64,000 nt of DNA from Vulcanimicrobiota bacterium (GTDB lineage Bacteria > Vulcanimicrobiota > JAJTBE01): the NCBI GenBank assembly GCA_021107945.1, contig JAIORV010000131.1, positions 1-64,000 on the forward strand, read 5' to 3'. The notes under the pieces are model-generated. The model was not told the origin of the DNA. It made no database searches and saw only the letters and a list, made by a program, of their open reading frames with translations. Within the stretch, counting starts at the first letter, position 1. Every line of letters starts with the position of its first letter. The translations under genes were made by a program, and so were the position numbers. Below are positions 54,440-63,478 of the stretch, in pieces.

Positions 54440-55269
54440 AAATACCTCCGATTAAATATTATTTTACGTATCTGCCAAGTCTGTCAATGATGATATTTCA
54501 TTGATTATATAAATTTCGATGGTCATTATTGTCTTCCTTTGATCTTTTCCGTTATTAATGGGAAATTGCCGGGAATATAATCTTTCACAACCAGGGGATT
54601 TTTTAGATGTTTAATAACTAGGGACAGACACCTATTATTATTTCTTGCCCGGCTCCGGGTTTCAAGAAATTAATGACAACGCCCAATACTAAAAAACCAA
54701 AAATCCCGACACAATTGCTTTTTTAATTTAATAGCCTGTACACGACCTTATAGTATTTCTCAAGATAAATGTCCGAATTGGTCATTGGGGGGCAATCGCC
54801 TTCTGGTTCTAAGAAAAGGATTTCGGATAAAATTTATCAGATTAACTATAAATCTTCTATGAGAATAATCCTCGGTTTACCCCATTAGAATAACCCCCGG
54901 TTTCAACCGGGGGAAAGAAAGGGATCCCACCCCATTTACTTCTTCAGCCACTTCAGTGGCTTCCCTGTGAGGAATGCAGGAATTGCGAAAGTCCCTGGAA
55001 GAAGATGATTTGAAAGCTTTATTCGGGGAAACCGAATGAACGTACGGTTTGACGAGGGGGAACTGGAGATAGAGCAATGCCACTACGCCAGCTCTCTATT
55101 CTAAGTTATTTTTCGATCAAATAAATTCGAGGGAATAGGGAATAATGTGAAAAACCAACAAGAAACCAGCGGGATAATCCTGCGAATGAGTTGAATATAA
55201 TAAGAAAAGAAACCGGAAAACATCAGGGGAATGTCCCCTTCTATTAGAAAATATCATGGGAGGTAACAT
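54440..55269. other. Gene-free, repeat-rich interval upstream of the acyl-CoA synthetase
   Basis: 830 bp without a gene. Contents: AACTAGGGACAGACACCTAT (54618-54637, shared with 59287-59310), a CCCCCGG/CCGGGGG hairpin at 54894-54913 followed by AAAG, and the group II intron relic at 55016-55103. GGGAGGTAAC just before 55270 is the ribosome binding site of the next gene. Confidence 0.6.
55016..55103 (+). repeat. Group II intron domain V-VI relic, copy c
   Basis: ATTCGGGGAAACCGAAT followed by GAACGTACGGTTTGACGAGG resembles the domain V hairpin (A-G-C ... GGAAAC ... CGTACGGTT). It is followed by a domain VI-like hairpin GGAGATAGAGC/GCTCTCTATTC. Copies a and b lack the domain V part; copy d has both. 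No intron-encoded protein is present. Confidence 0.55.
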
Positions 55270-56796
55270 ATGCTTTTGTATAAAATTCTGGACAAAACAG
55301 TTGAGAAAACCCCCGACAAGATGGCATTGATATGCCGGGGGTCCAGTTGCACATACGAACAGTTGTTCGATAAGATGAATCAGTGGGCAAAAACCCTGCT
55401 TTCTCTTGGTGTCAGAAAGGGAGACCGGGTGGCATTGCTTATGAAAAACCGGGTGGAACTGGTGCAGATGTATTTTGCCTGTTTTCGCATCGGCGCAATT
55501 GCAGTACCGTTAAACACCCGTTACAAAACATCGGAAGCGGTGTTTGCCGTGAAACATAGCGGATGCAAAATCATAATTGCGAGTTCGGAATTATACTCGG
55601 TAGTTGCGGATATGAATAACGCCATTTCCTCTCTTGAAGGTATCTATATAATAGATGAAAATTCTGAGTATCAATCTATATCCTGGAATAAAGCAACATC
55701 TGATTCTGACGATCATGTAAGTTTTCCGGAAGTTAATATGTCTGATCCTGCCATGATTATGTACACATCGGGGAGCACAGCAAGACCCAAGGGAGCTATC
55801 CTCTCCAATTTTTCACTGTATAATCTAATCCTGATCAAGACAAAATCGCAGGAGCTTAATCATAATGAAATTGGCCTTGCAGCTACTCAAATCTCCCATA
55901 TTGCGGGTTTTGCCGGGCTCATGCTTCCCACCCTGTTCAATGGCGGAACTTTTGTAATGGTGAAAGAGTTTGAAGCAGGAGAGTATATTAGACATTTGAA
56001 AGAATTCAAACCAACACTAATTGTTTTGCTTCCCACCGAGCTTCTTGAGATATTGGAGCATCCTGACGCAAAAGATGCGGATTTCTCCCATGTTCGCTAC
56101 ATGCTTGTCGCCGGTGACAAGGTGCCCCACCATACATACGAGCTTTTCCGAAATCTGGCAGGATTTGATCTCCTGGAGGGCTGTGGAATGACTGAGTGTG
56201 AGGGATACTGCCTTCAGCCAAAGCATGAGAAGAAAAAACCGGGATCCATCGGGAAACCGATTCCGGGAGTAAAAATGAGACTTGTTGATAAAAATGGCAA
56301 TGATGTTCCGGACGGTAAAACGGGCGAAATCCTTTTGAAGTCAAAGTCGCTGATAACAGGTTACTGGGACAATCCGGAAGAAAACAAAAAAGCTTTTGTG
56401 GATGGCTGGTTCCGTACAGGCGACCTGGCTTATAAGGATCAGGATGGATATTATCATTTTGTGAGCAGAATCAAGGAGGTAATCATCAGGGGAGGCTCCA
56501 ATATCGCTCCCGGCGAGGTGGAAGATGTACTGGACGATCACCCGGGAGTCCAATCCAGCGGAGTGGTGGGATTCCCTGATGAGCACTATGGCAGTATCGT
56601 CGGAGCATTTATTGTGCCGGAACCTGGAATGCCAGTACCAACAATTGATCAACTATCAGCTTTTGCATCAAAAAGACTGTCTCAATACAAAGTGCCGGAG
56701 AAGTGGATAATGGTAAAGGAACTTCCGAGAAATGCCGTGGGAAAGATTGACCGAAGGAAACTCCACCATCGGGCAAAAGAACTAATCGCCACATAA
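55270..56796 (+). CDS. AMP-forming acyl-CoA synthetase/ligase (ANL superfamily)
   Basis: 508 aa. Adenylation motifs: phosphate-binding MIMYTSGSTARPKGAILS (~160), aromatic motif LEGCGMTECEGY (~300), WFRTGDLAYKDQDGYYHFVS (~380), hinge RIKEVIIRGGSNIAPGEVED and the catalytic Lys in PRNAVGKIDRRKL (~492). It resembles long-chain or aryl acid:CoA ligases; substrate not deducible. It is followed by three paralogous genes on the same strand after 170 bp. Its last 42 codons are duplicated at 60660-60785. Confidence 0.92.
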   Translation: MLLYKILDKTVEKTPDKMALICRGSSCTYEQLFDKMNQWAKTLLSLGVRKGDRVALLMKNRVELVQMYFACFRIGAIAVPLNTRYKTSEAVFAVKHSGCKIIIASSELYSVVADMNNAISSLEGIYIIDENSEYQSISWNKATSDSDDHVSFPEVNMSDPAMIMYTSGSTARPKGAILSNFSLYNLILIKTKSQELNHNEIGLAATQISHIAGFAGLMLPTLFNGGTFVMVKEFEAGEYIRHLKEFKPTLIVLLPTELLEILEHPDAKDADFSHVRYMLVAGDKVPHHTYELFRNLAGFDLLEGCGMTECEGYCLQPKHEKKKPGSIGKPIPGVKMRLVDKNGNDVPDGKTGEILLKSKSLITGYWDNPEENKKAFVDGWFRTGDLAYKDQDGYYHFVSRIKEVIIRGGSNIAPGEVEDVLDDHPGVQSSGVVGFPDEHYGSIVGAFIVPEPGMPVPTIDQLSAFASKRLSQYKVPEKWIMVKELPRNAVGKIDRRKLHHRAKELIAT

Positions 56797-56969
56797 TCCT
56801 TATCATTATTGGCAAAATTGGCATAAATGGAAAATTGATTTGCCATTTGTACCTCGCCTGGATTATTACATAATCAAGTATAGATTGCATGAATTAAACC
56901 ACATTATAAACAATATCTGGAATAAGTTATTCTCTTATTATCCCAAGGGAACTCTATTGGCAAAAGGTG

Positions 56970-57545
56970 ATGTCTGTGGTCCGGAATATTTGGCATAAGA
57001 TAAAAGAATTTTTAGTCTTCATTTCAACAAAACCTGAAAATGTAGTTTCTCTTGATGATTGCCTTGGTACATTTAAAAACGGTTCAGTACAGATTTTTGT
57101 GTCCAGTGGTAAAACTATTTACATTATGGGAACCCGGCAGGGAATAGTTAAATTTTTCAGTTCACTTTCTCGAATGTTTCAGGGATTATCCTTGATGTTC
57201 GGGGATCATACTCACCTTGAAACATGGTTTGATGAAAAAGGGGATTCTTTACTTGCAAAAGGCTCTCTGCCGGTTGCATTATGCCTTTCAGACGTTCTTA
57301 CCGATCCGGAATCCGAGAGGAAGGAAGTAAAAACCGGCAGGGTGGCTTTCCGGTATTACGGTGAGAACTACGGCATTGAAATAATCGGTACAAGGGAAGG
57401 GCTTAAAGACTTCTCTTTAATTATAATCGAAAAAATGAGCAAAAAGATTATCCCTGATCATATCCATGTAAATGAAATAGAGATTGATGGAACGTCTATC
57501 ATTACAAATGATTCTCCTGACATAATTATAAAGATTGTGGAATGA
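56970..57545 (+). CDS. Tandem paralogue 1, Imm32-like protein
   Basis: I prefer ATG 56970 over GTG 56967; 191 aa. It contains two related alpha/beta halves: GSVQIFVSSGKTIYIMGTRQ-GIVKFFSSL and YGIEIIGTREGLKDFSLIII, the latter followed by IPDHIHVNEIEIDGTSI and a C-terminal DSPDIIIKIVE. The G-T-R-E-G-L ... H-I-H ... L-x-x-x-S-x-x-I-I-I pattern resembles Imm32-type immunity proteins of polymorphic toxin systems, but this is only a visual match. Followed with no gap by paralogue 2. Cytoplasmic. Confidence 0.6.
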   Translation: MSVVRNIWHKIKEFLVFISTKPENVVSLDDCLGTFKNGSVQIFVSSGKTIYIMGTRQGIVKFFSSLSRMFQGLSLMFGDHTHLETWFDEKGDSLLAKGSLPVALCLSDVLTDPESERKEVKTGRVAFRYYGENYGIEIIGTREGLKDFSLIIIEKMSKKIIPDHIHVNEIEIDGTSIITNDSPDIIIKIVE

Positions 57546-58613
57546 TTGCGAGTGCTTGCGATGTTACTGTCTTTGTTGCGTAAAATGTCAAAATGTTGGC
57601 ATCATCAACATACGAAGGTCCGGAAATATATGTTGCATAAAATGAGAAATATATTGAATAGATTTTTTGAATATATAGCATCTTCTTCCTTATTATCTTT
57701 CAATGAAATCAATTGGGATTCCATGTTTTACAATTTGAAATATCCCAAAAACCCCTATATTAAGTATGTTCTGAAATTCCTCAATGAGAGAAGCAGCAGC
57801 ATTATTGCTAAATGGAAATCAGGTAAGGCAATTTATGAATTTCCCGCCCAGGAGGTCCTGAAAGGTCTGAACGAAATCATAAAAGATAAGAAATTCTATA
57901 ATGAGACTGTTTTCAGCGATTTAAAGATTATTCCCGAAGGAAAGAAATTGATTGAGAAAGGAATATACAATTTAAGAAGACACGAGATTATCAGAATCAA
58001 TAGAAACCTTTTGGAAAGCATTTTTCCGGAGAGTATTGCCGGGTCGGAATCAATGAAACCAATTTGGACTGCCCGAATGTTTTCCCCGCCAAAAAGTCCC
58101 TTTTCTTTTGACATTTATGGAGATATTGAAGAAGGGGCAATAGAAATCAGCAAAATTGATGATGAAACAATTATGATATCGGGTACATGCAAAGGTTTAA
58201 TGGATTTTTGCGAAATTATTCTCAATGAATTGAAAAGGATGAATGTCAGGTATAATGATGAATTTTTTATGGATGGTGAGATAATTTTTAGGGAGGAATA
58301 CGGCCCCTTTTATTTACTCACAAAGAACTCGATTCCGGCAATTGTCATTCTATGCGGGAAAGAAGATGACAAGACTATAATATATAGAAATGGAATCGGA
58401 TATGAACTTGTGCAGATTCAATTTGATATGGAACCTTCCATAATTATTTATGGAGGAAAAAAAGGGATAAACAGGTTTTTCAACGCCCTTTCCAGGCTTT
58501 TGTCTTCCAATAAACTGAAGGGAAAAATGCTTTTAAATGGTATTATGATAGAGGACATTCCTCTTCTAACCGATGAGTCTATTGATATAATAATAAAGGT
58601 GATTGACGGTTGA
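57546..58613 (+). CDS. Tandem paralogue 2, Imm32-like with N-terminal extension
   Basis: 355 aa. The track start is TTG directly after the preceding stop; ATGs a few codons on (57561) are alternatives. The C-terminal ~180 residues repeat the paralogue pattern (EGAIEISKIDDETIMISGTC-KGLMDFCEI, IPLLTDESIDIIIKVIDG). The N-terminal ~170 residues (YPKNPYIKYVLKFLNERSSS and onward) are unrelated to its neighbours and helical, so this is a fusion. Its first 45 bp are near-identical to the start of paralogue 3 (RVLAMLLSLLRKM). Confidence 0.55.
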   Translation: MRVLAMLLSLLRKMSKCWHHQHTKVRKYMLHKMRNILNRFFEYIASSSLLSFNEINWDSMFYNLKYPKNPYIKYVLKFLNERSSSIIAKWKSGKAIYEFPAQEVLKGLNEIIKDKKFYNETVFSDLKIIPEGKKLIEKGIYNLRRHEIIRINRNLLESIFPESIAGSESMKPIWTARMFSPPKSPFSFDIYGDIEEGAIEISKIDDETIMISGTCKGLMDFCEIILNELKRMNVRYNDEFFMDGEIIFREEYGPFYLLTKNSIPAIVILCGKEDDKTIIYRNGIGYELVQIQFDMEPSIIIYGGKKGINRFFNALSRLLSSNKLKGKMLLNGIMIEDIPLLTDESIDIIIKVIDG

Positions 58614-58621
58614 CTGAATGA

Positions 58622-59287
58622 TTGCGAGTGCTTGTAATGTTCCTGTCTTTGTTGCGTAAAATGTTGAAATATTGGAAATCAATAATCAGAGCTTCGGAAG
58701 ATAGCTATAATCGACGTCTCGATAAAGAATTGGCGGCTCTCAAGGAAGAACTGGAGGGGAGTAAACCGCGTTATGGTCCATTCTATCCTGAAGATCAGTA
58801 TGGAACATTTGAAGACGGAGCGGTAGAGATTTCATACTCTAATTCAGACGAAGGCTGTATTTACATTACCGGAAGCAGAAAAGGACTCCTGGAATTTTTT
58901 GGCGAATTATTAGAAAGATCGGGACAGTTGGGCAGTTTGTTTTGCGACGAAGTCAGCCTGCAAGACATGTTTAATAAAAGAGACATTCTATCGCTTACTA
59001 TAAATTCAATCCCGGGAGAAATATGGCTGTATGACTCATTTGTTCTGGAATCACTGGAATCAGAGGAAGTAAATAACGGAAAAGTAGTTTTTGACTATAC
59101 AGAGGGCTTTGGAGTCGGAATTTGTGGCATAAAGGAAGGACTGAGGAATTTCGCTTCAATCTTAATCGAAAAAGTTAGTAAACAGCTTGATTCCAATAAC
59201 ATCTGTATAAATGAAATTGAGCTAAAAGGAGTGCCGCTACTGACTGATAACTCTATCAGGGTCTATATTAAAATAATTGCGGAATAA
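58622..59287 (+). CDS. Tandem paralogue 3, Imm32-like protein
   Basis: 221 aa, TTG start in the track with inner ATG alternatives. After an N-terminal RVLVMFLSLLRKMLKYWKS and a charged helix, it carries the shared two-half fold: YGTFEDGAVEISYSNSDEG, YITGSRKGLLEFFGELLE, then FGVGICGIKEGLRNFASILI and NNICINEIELKGVPLLTDNS. The family is clear among the three genes; external identity is tentative. The operon ends here with the repeat at 59287-59310. Confidence 0.6.
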   Translation: MRVLVMFLSLLRKMLKYWKSIIRASEDSYNRRLDKELAALKEELEGSKPRYGPFYPEDQYGTFEDGAVEISYSNSDEGCIYITGSRKGLLEFFGELLERSGQLGSLFCDEVSLQDMFNKRDILSLTINSIPGEIWLYDSFVLESLESEEVNNGKVVFDYTEGFGVGICGIKEGLRNFASILIEKVSKQLDSNNICINEIELKGVPLLTDNSIRVYIKIIAE

Positions 59288-59310
59288 ATAACTAGGGACA
59301 GACACCTATT
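59287..59310. repeat. Dispersed repeat AATAACTAGGGACAGACACC, second copy
   Basis: Identical over 24 bp to 54615-54638. The transporter stop codon (59306-59308, minus strand) is inside it. The GGGACAGACACCTATTTT type of sequence is widely seen in bacterial genomes next to REP-associated tyrosine transposases; none is visible here. Confidence 0.8.
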
Positions 59311-60448
59311 TTGCTTCAGGCTTTTTGTTGTTTTGCATTAGAAAGAAATACGATAAAGCTCCGGCAGCGCAAATGATCGCAGATAGGATGATTGCAAACT
59401 GATAGTTTTTAGTGATGTCAAAAAGCTTGCCGCCAATCAAGGGACCAATAATTCCTGCAAGACCGAAGGATAAAAATACATAAGGATAAACAATGCCTAA
59501 TTTGTGGATACCGTAAACATGCGATACTTCTGTGGCGAATAGCACAAAATTTGCTCCAAATCCAAATCCTATGACCATGGAAAGAAAAATGAACACCGCG
59601 TCATGCCGGGCGCCAACAAGCAATAGAAGGGCAGATAAGGATAAAGAACTCAGCGCCAGGATGATCGAGCGTTTTCCTCCCAGTATATCGGACAACCTGC
59701 CCCATATAATTCTGCCGGCTGCGTTTCCTATAGCCAAAAAACTGATGGCAATTGTCGCAGTTCCTTCGCTGACCCCAAAAGCTAATCCAATCGGTTTCAG
59801 ATTTCCAGTTATCAGAAGACCTGCAAATGTTCCGGCGAACATACCCAGAAAAAGCGCCCACAGTTTTTTCTCTTTGAATAACCCGGTCATACTTAAGGAA
59901 TTTTCAGATGTTTCCTCATCTTGTTTTTGGGGAACAGAGAATCCCAGCGCGGAAAGAAAAATTATAATCCCATAAGTAATGCCCACCAGCCGGAATATAT
60001 CCAATACAGGCATTCCTTTTTCCAGAAAATTTTTCGCAAGAAAAGAGAGCAATATAGCTCCGCCGCCAAACCCTGCAACCGATAATCCGGTGATTAATCC
60101 TTTATAGCGCGGGAACCACTTGATCGGCGTCGCCAAAGCACAGAGATAACCAAATCCTATACCGGCGCCTGACAGAACGCCAATGCCCCCAAGAAGAAAA
60201 ACCCATCGCCCCCCGGAAAATGAAGCTAATAGGTACCCTGAACAAAAAAGAATCGCTCCAATGATTGCCGTCAATCTGGGTCCGCGGTTCTTTTCCATTC
60301 TGCCGGCGAATATCATGACAATGGCGAAAACAGCAATGGTTAATCCAAATATAAATTGTGTCTGCGCAGTTGTAAGTCCGTGCTCAGAACGCAGCGGTGG
60401 AACAAAAATGCTCCACGCATAAACGCCGCCAAGACACACCATGATCAA
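59306..60448 (-). CDS. OFA-family MFS transporter (oxalate/formate antiporter type)
   Basis: 380 aa, about 12 transmembrane segments. Family marks: GGVYAWSIFVPPLRSEHGLT in TM1-loop, GAGIGFGYLCALATPIKWFP in the middle and GNAAGRIIWGRLSDILGGKR before TM8. The start is weak: ATG 60448 has no ribosome binding site. The frame stays open ~18 codons upstream (IIKKFINLISSILI) without an ATG, so the usual first ~15 residues are missing or start at a rare codon, suggesting 5' damage. Substrate could be oxalate, formate or another monocarboxylate. Confidence 0.85.
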   Translation of the reverse strand: MIMVCLGGVYAWSIFVPPLRSEHGLTTAQTQFIFGLTIAVFAIVMIFAGRMEKNRGPRLTAIIGAILFCSGYLLASFSGGRWVFLLGGIGVLSGAGIGFGYLCALATPIKWFPRYKGLITGLSVAGFGGGAILLSFLAKNFLEKGMPVLDIFRLVGITYGIIIFLSALGFSVPQKQDEETSENSLSMTGLFKEKKLWALFLGMFAGTFAGLLITGNLKPIGLAFGVSEGTATIAISFLAIGNAAGRIIWGRLSDILGGKRSIILALSSLSLSALLLLVGARHDAVFIFLSMVIGFGFGANFVLFATEVSHVYGIHKLGIVYPYVFLSFGLAGIIGPLIGGKLFDITKNYQFAIILSAIICAAGALSYFFLMQNNKKPEAK

Positions 60449-60659
60449 AATTGACGAAATCAGATTAATGAATTTTTTAATTATTCTTCTCCATATTCAT
60501 ATATATTTGCAGACAAGAGAACAAATTTACCACAATTTCCCGGAGATTGCTCTTTGGCAAAAGAATCTCGAATGTTTCAAAGGGAGGTTTCTCCCAGGGC
60601 GATCTAAACGCTAATAAGCCCATTCTGTTCTCCTTATTAAACAAAGTTCCTTCAATTCC

Positions 60660-60785
60660 AAAAGACTGTCTCAATGCAAACTGCCGGAGAAGTGGATAAT
60701 GGTAAAGGACCTTCCGAGAAATGCCGTAGGAAAGATTGACCGAAGGAAACTCCACCATCTGGCAGAAAAACATATTGCCACATAA
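60660..60785 (+). pseudogene. Relic copy of the acyl-CoA synthetase 3' end
   Basis: 42 codons, KRLSQCKLPEKWIMVKDLPR through KIDRRKLHHLAEK to the stop, match the final 42 codons of 55270-56796 with about five amino-acid changes. The frame is intact but has no start or upstream domain. Together with the intact gene it brackets the Imm32-like trio and the transporter. Confidence 0.92.
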
Positions 60786-60831
60786 TCCTCTTCTTTGGGA
60801 AGAGTTTCATTATGTCTATAAGGAGGGAATT

Positions 60832-60957
60832 ATGAAAAAAATATTAATAACATGTCTTTTGCTGATGTTAACCGTTAAAATCGTAATTGAAAAACGTGGA
60901 CAGCGCCCGATAATACACCCAAAAACCCTGACAAAATCGGGGTTTCCGCTTTCATAG
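60832..60957 (+). CDS. Truncated exported-protein start (signal peptide remnant)
   Basis: ATG 60832 has a perfect AGGAGG site. MKKILITCLLLMLTVKIVIE is a signal-peptide-like opening, then the frame runs into KRGQRPIIHPKTLTKSGFPLS and stops after 41 codons. This is most likely the 5' end of a secreted protein gene fused to unrelated debris. A further ownerless frame (DFVVLIEVIKDGAGKRILAK) lies at 60987-61095. Confidence 0.4.
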   Translation: MKKILITCLLLMLTVKIVIEKRGQRPIIHPKTLTKSGFPLS

Positions 60958-61280
60958 CCCGTATGCGACCTTACGACGAAACAGCAAGGTGGTTGATTTT
61001 GTAGTGTTAATCGAAGTTATAAAAGATGGTGCAGGAAAGCGAATATTAGCAAAGTCTAATAATATCGGTAAATTCTTTGAGGCTTTAGCAATATAATTTA
61101 TGGAAAGACTTGCTAAACTTCATTACAGAGAATATCAACGGACTAACATTCTGCCTGGTATCATTTTTTGGGAGCAGGTCAATACCCGAACAGCTTCCTG
61201 TATGAGACTCTCGGCCTTTTCAAGATACCAACCTCGTCTCCCTATACACAAACTGATAAAACTCCCGGAAGAAGATAGTT

Positions 61281-61380
61281 GGAAATGCGCGTATTCGGGA
61301 AAACCGAACTTACGGTTTGACGAGGGGGAGTCGGAGATAGAATGCCATACAGATAAACTGCGCAGTTCTCTGCTCTACCC
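61281..61380 (+). repeat. Group II intron domain V-VI relic, copy d
   Basis: GCGCGTATTCGGGAAAACCG followed by AACTTACGGTTTGACGAGGG, then GTCGGAGATAGAATGCC and GCAGTTCTCTGCTCTACCC. Matches copy c with changes. It lies just upstream of typA. The interval 60449-61456 has no other intact gene. Confidence 0.55.
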
Positions 61381-61456
61381 TATTTACTATATTTGTTATA
61401 CATGGTATTATCATCAGACTTAACAGTAATAATTATTGACCGGAGAGTATTTTTTT

Positions 61457-63301
61457 ATGATTAGAAATATTGCAATTATCGCTCATGTTGATCATGGCAA
61501 AACCACGCTGATTGACGGCTTCCTGAAGCAGTCGAAGACTTTTCGCTATAACGAAGCGGCCATGTTTCAAACGCTAATTCTTGACTCAAATGATCAGGAA
61601 CGGGAACGGGGTATAACCATTCTTGCAAAAAATACCGCCGTGAATTATGGAGATATAAAAATTAATATCATTGATACCCCCGGTCATGCCGATTTTAGCG
61701 GGGAAGTCGAACGAACGCTGAATATGGCAGATGGCGCAATACTTGTTATTGACGCGCAGGAAGGACCTATGCCGCAAACAAGGTTTGTACTTCAAAAAGC
61801 TCTTGAACTGGGTCTCAAACTCATTGTTGTCATAAATAAAATAGACAAACAATATGCGCGGATTGATGAGGTTACAGAGGAAATATATGACCTTTTTCTC
61901 GAACTGGTAACCGAAAATTCACACCTGGATTTTCCAATCTATTATGCCATTGGCAGGGATGGAAAAGCCTGGGAAAATATTCCTGAAGATATTTCAAAAG
62001 AAGCCGACCTTACACCGCTTTTTGACGGCATAATTAAGAACGTGCCTGCGCCGGAAATCAACGTTGACAGCCCATTACTGATGCAGGTTTCAGCGATTGA
62101 CTGGGACAGCTATCAGGGCAAATATGTTATCGGTAAAATAAAGCGAGGCTTCGTAACACCCGGTCTTGAAGTTTCAATTCTGAACAATAAGGGCAACTGG
62201 GAAAATGGCAAAATTACAAAGGTTTACACAACCCGGGGACTGAAACGAACCGAAGTAAACAAAGCTTGTTCCGGCGATATTGTCATAATTACGGGACTCA
62301 AAAATGCTTGCATAGGCGATACGATTGCAGATGTGGAATTTCCGGAAGCGCTTCCGAGAATAAGTATTGAGGAGCCTACTCTTAAAATGGCTATTTTACC
62401 TAATACCTCGCCATTTGCAGGAAAAGAGGGACAGTTCTGCACCGGGCGGCAGATTCTTGAGAGGATTTACAGGGAACTTGAATCAAACGTGGCTCTTCAA
62501 CTGGAAATTGACGAAAACAATGAATATGTTGTCTCAGGCAGAGGCGAATTACACTTATCCGTATTTGTTGAAAACATGAGAAGAGAAGGCTACGAGTTTT
62601 CAGTTGGCAAACCTCACGTAATCACAAAGAAAATTGACGGGGTTTTACACGAGCCGATTGAAGAGTTGACCATTGACGTTAACACGGAATTTGCAAACAC
62701 CGTAATCGGTCTGATTGGAAGACGCAGAGGCATTATGACTTCACAGGTGGAGAATAATAACGGAACGTCCAGACTTTTATTTGAGATCCCCACACGGGGA
62801 ATACTCGGACTGAAAAACCAGTTGATGACCTTATCCCGAGGCACAGCAGTAATGAATTCTTTGTTCATACGCTACGGCCCTGCGGGTTACGCTATTCCCA
62901 GACTCCGTAAAGGCGTACTTGTAGCATCGGAAACCGGCAAAGCGTTTGCTTATGGACTTAACATAGCGCAAGGCAGAGGAACTACCTTCATACATCCGGG
63001 AACGATGGTGTATAGCGGAATGATAATAGGGCTAAACTGTAAAAATGAGGATATAATTATTAATGTGAGCAAGGAGAAAAAGGCGACGAACGTGCGCTCG
63101 TCCGGAACGGATGACGCCATTCTGCTGGCTCCTCCGACAATCTTAAGCCTTGAGCGGGCAATAGATTTCCTTGATGACGACGAACTCCTTGAGGTAACTC
63201 CCAAAAGTCTTCGACTTAGAAAGAAAATTCTCGACAAATCCACAAGACTGCGAACTGAAAAAAATGCAGAAAAATTGAAAAATATAAAAAGATGCGCCTG
63301 A
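61457..63301 (+). CDS. typA: Translational GTPase TypA/BipA
   Basis: The track starts at 61436 (MTGEYFF), but ATG 61457 (MIRNIAIIAHVDHGKTTLID) is the conserved start, 614 aa. GTPase motifs: G1 AHVDHGKTT, G2 region DQERERGITI, G3 DTPGHADFSGEV, G4 NKIDKQYAR. EF-G-like domains III and V and the TypA-specific C-terminal domain follow (SSGTDDAILLAPPTILSLERA). Binds ribosomes and supports 50S assembly and translation under stress or cold. Normal length, intact, and the clearest housekeeping gene in the window. Confidence 0.97.
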   Translation: MIRNIAIIAHVDHGKTTLIDGFLKQSKTFRYNEAAMFQTLILDSNDQERERGITILAKNTAVNYGDIKINIIDTPGHADFSGEVERTLNMADGAILVIDAQEGPMPQTRFVLQKALELGLKLIVVINKIDKQYARIDEVTEEIYDLFLELVTENSHLDFPIYYAIGRDGKAWENIPEDISKEADLTPLFDGIIKNVPAPEINVDSPLLMQVSAIDWDSYQGKYVIGKIKRGFVTPGLEVSILNNKGNWENGKITKVYTTRGLKRTEVNKACSGDIVIITGLKNACIGDTIADVEFPEALPRISIEEPTLKMAILPNTSPFAGKEGQFCTGRQILERIYRELESNVALQLEIDENNEYVVSGRGELHLSVFVENMRREGYEFSVGKPHVITKKIDGVLHEPIEELTIDVNTEFANTVIGLIGRRRGIMTSQVENNNGTSRLLFEIPTRGILGLKNQLMTLSRGTAVMNSLFIRYGPAGYAIPRLRKGVLVASETGKAFAYGLNIAQGRGTTFIHPGTMVYSGMIIGLNCKNEDIIINVSKEKKATNVRSSGTDDAILLAPPTILSLERAIDFLDDDELLEVTPKSLRLRKKILDKSTRLRTEKNAEKLKNIKRCA

Positions 63302-63478
63302 ACCGGATTTGCCTTCAATTTTGCAGTTCGCAATAGCGGGGAGGGTCAGGTAAACAGGCTAGTGCATAGCGTAATAAAACAAATGGGCTTTTCTTGTTGT
63401 TATCAGTTTCGTATTCAAGGTTTTGTCTTACTTTTTTAGTCATACATTCACCCCCCTATATTATATACTCCCGTGAAT

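Noticed and set aside
60477-60773. Minus-strand 98-aa ORF between transporter and ligase relic
   Set aside because: It partly runs antisense to the acyl-CoA synthetase tail relic, and the rest shows no motif or start signal.
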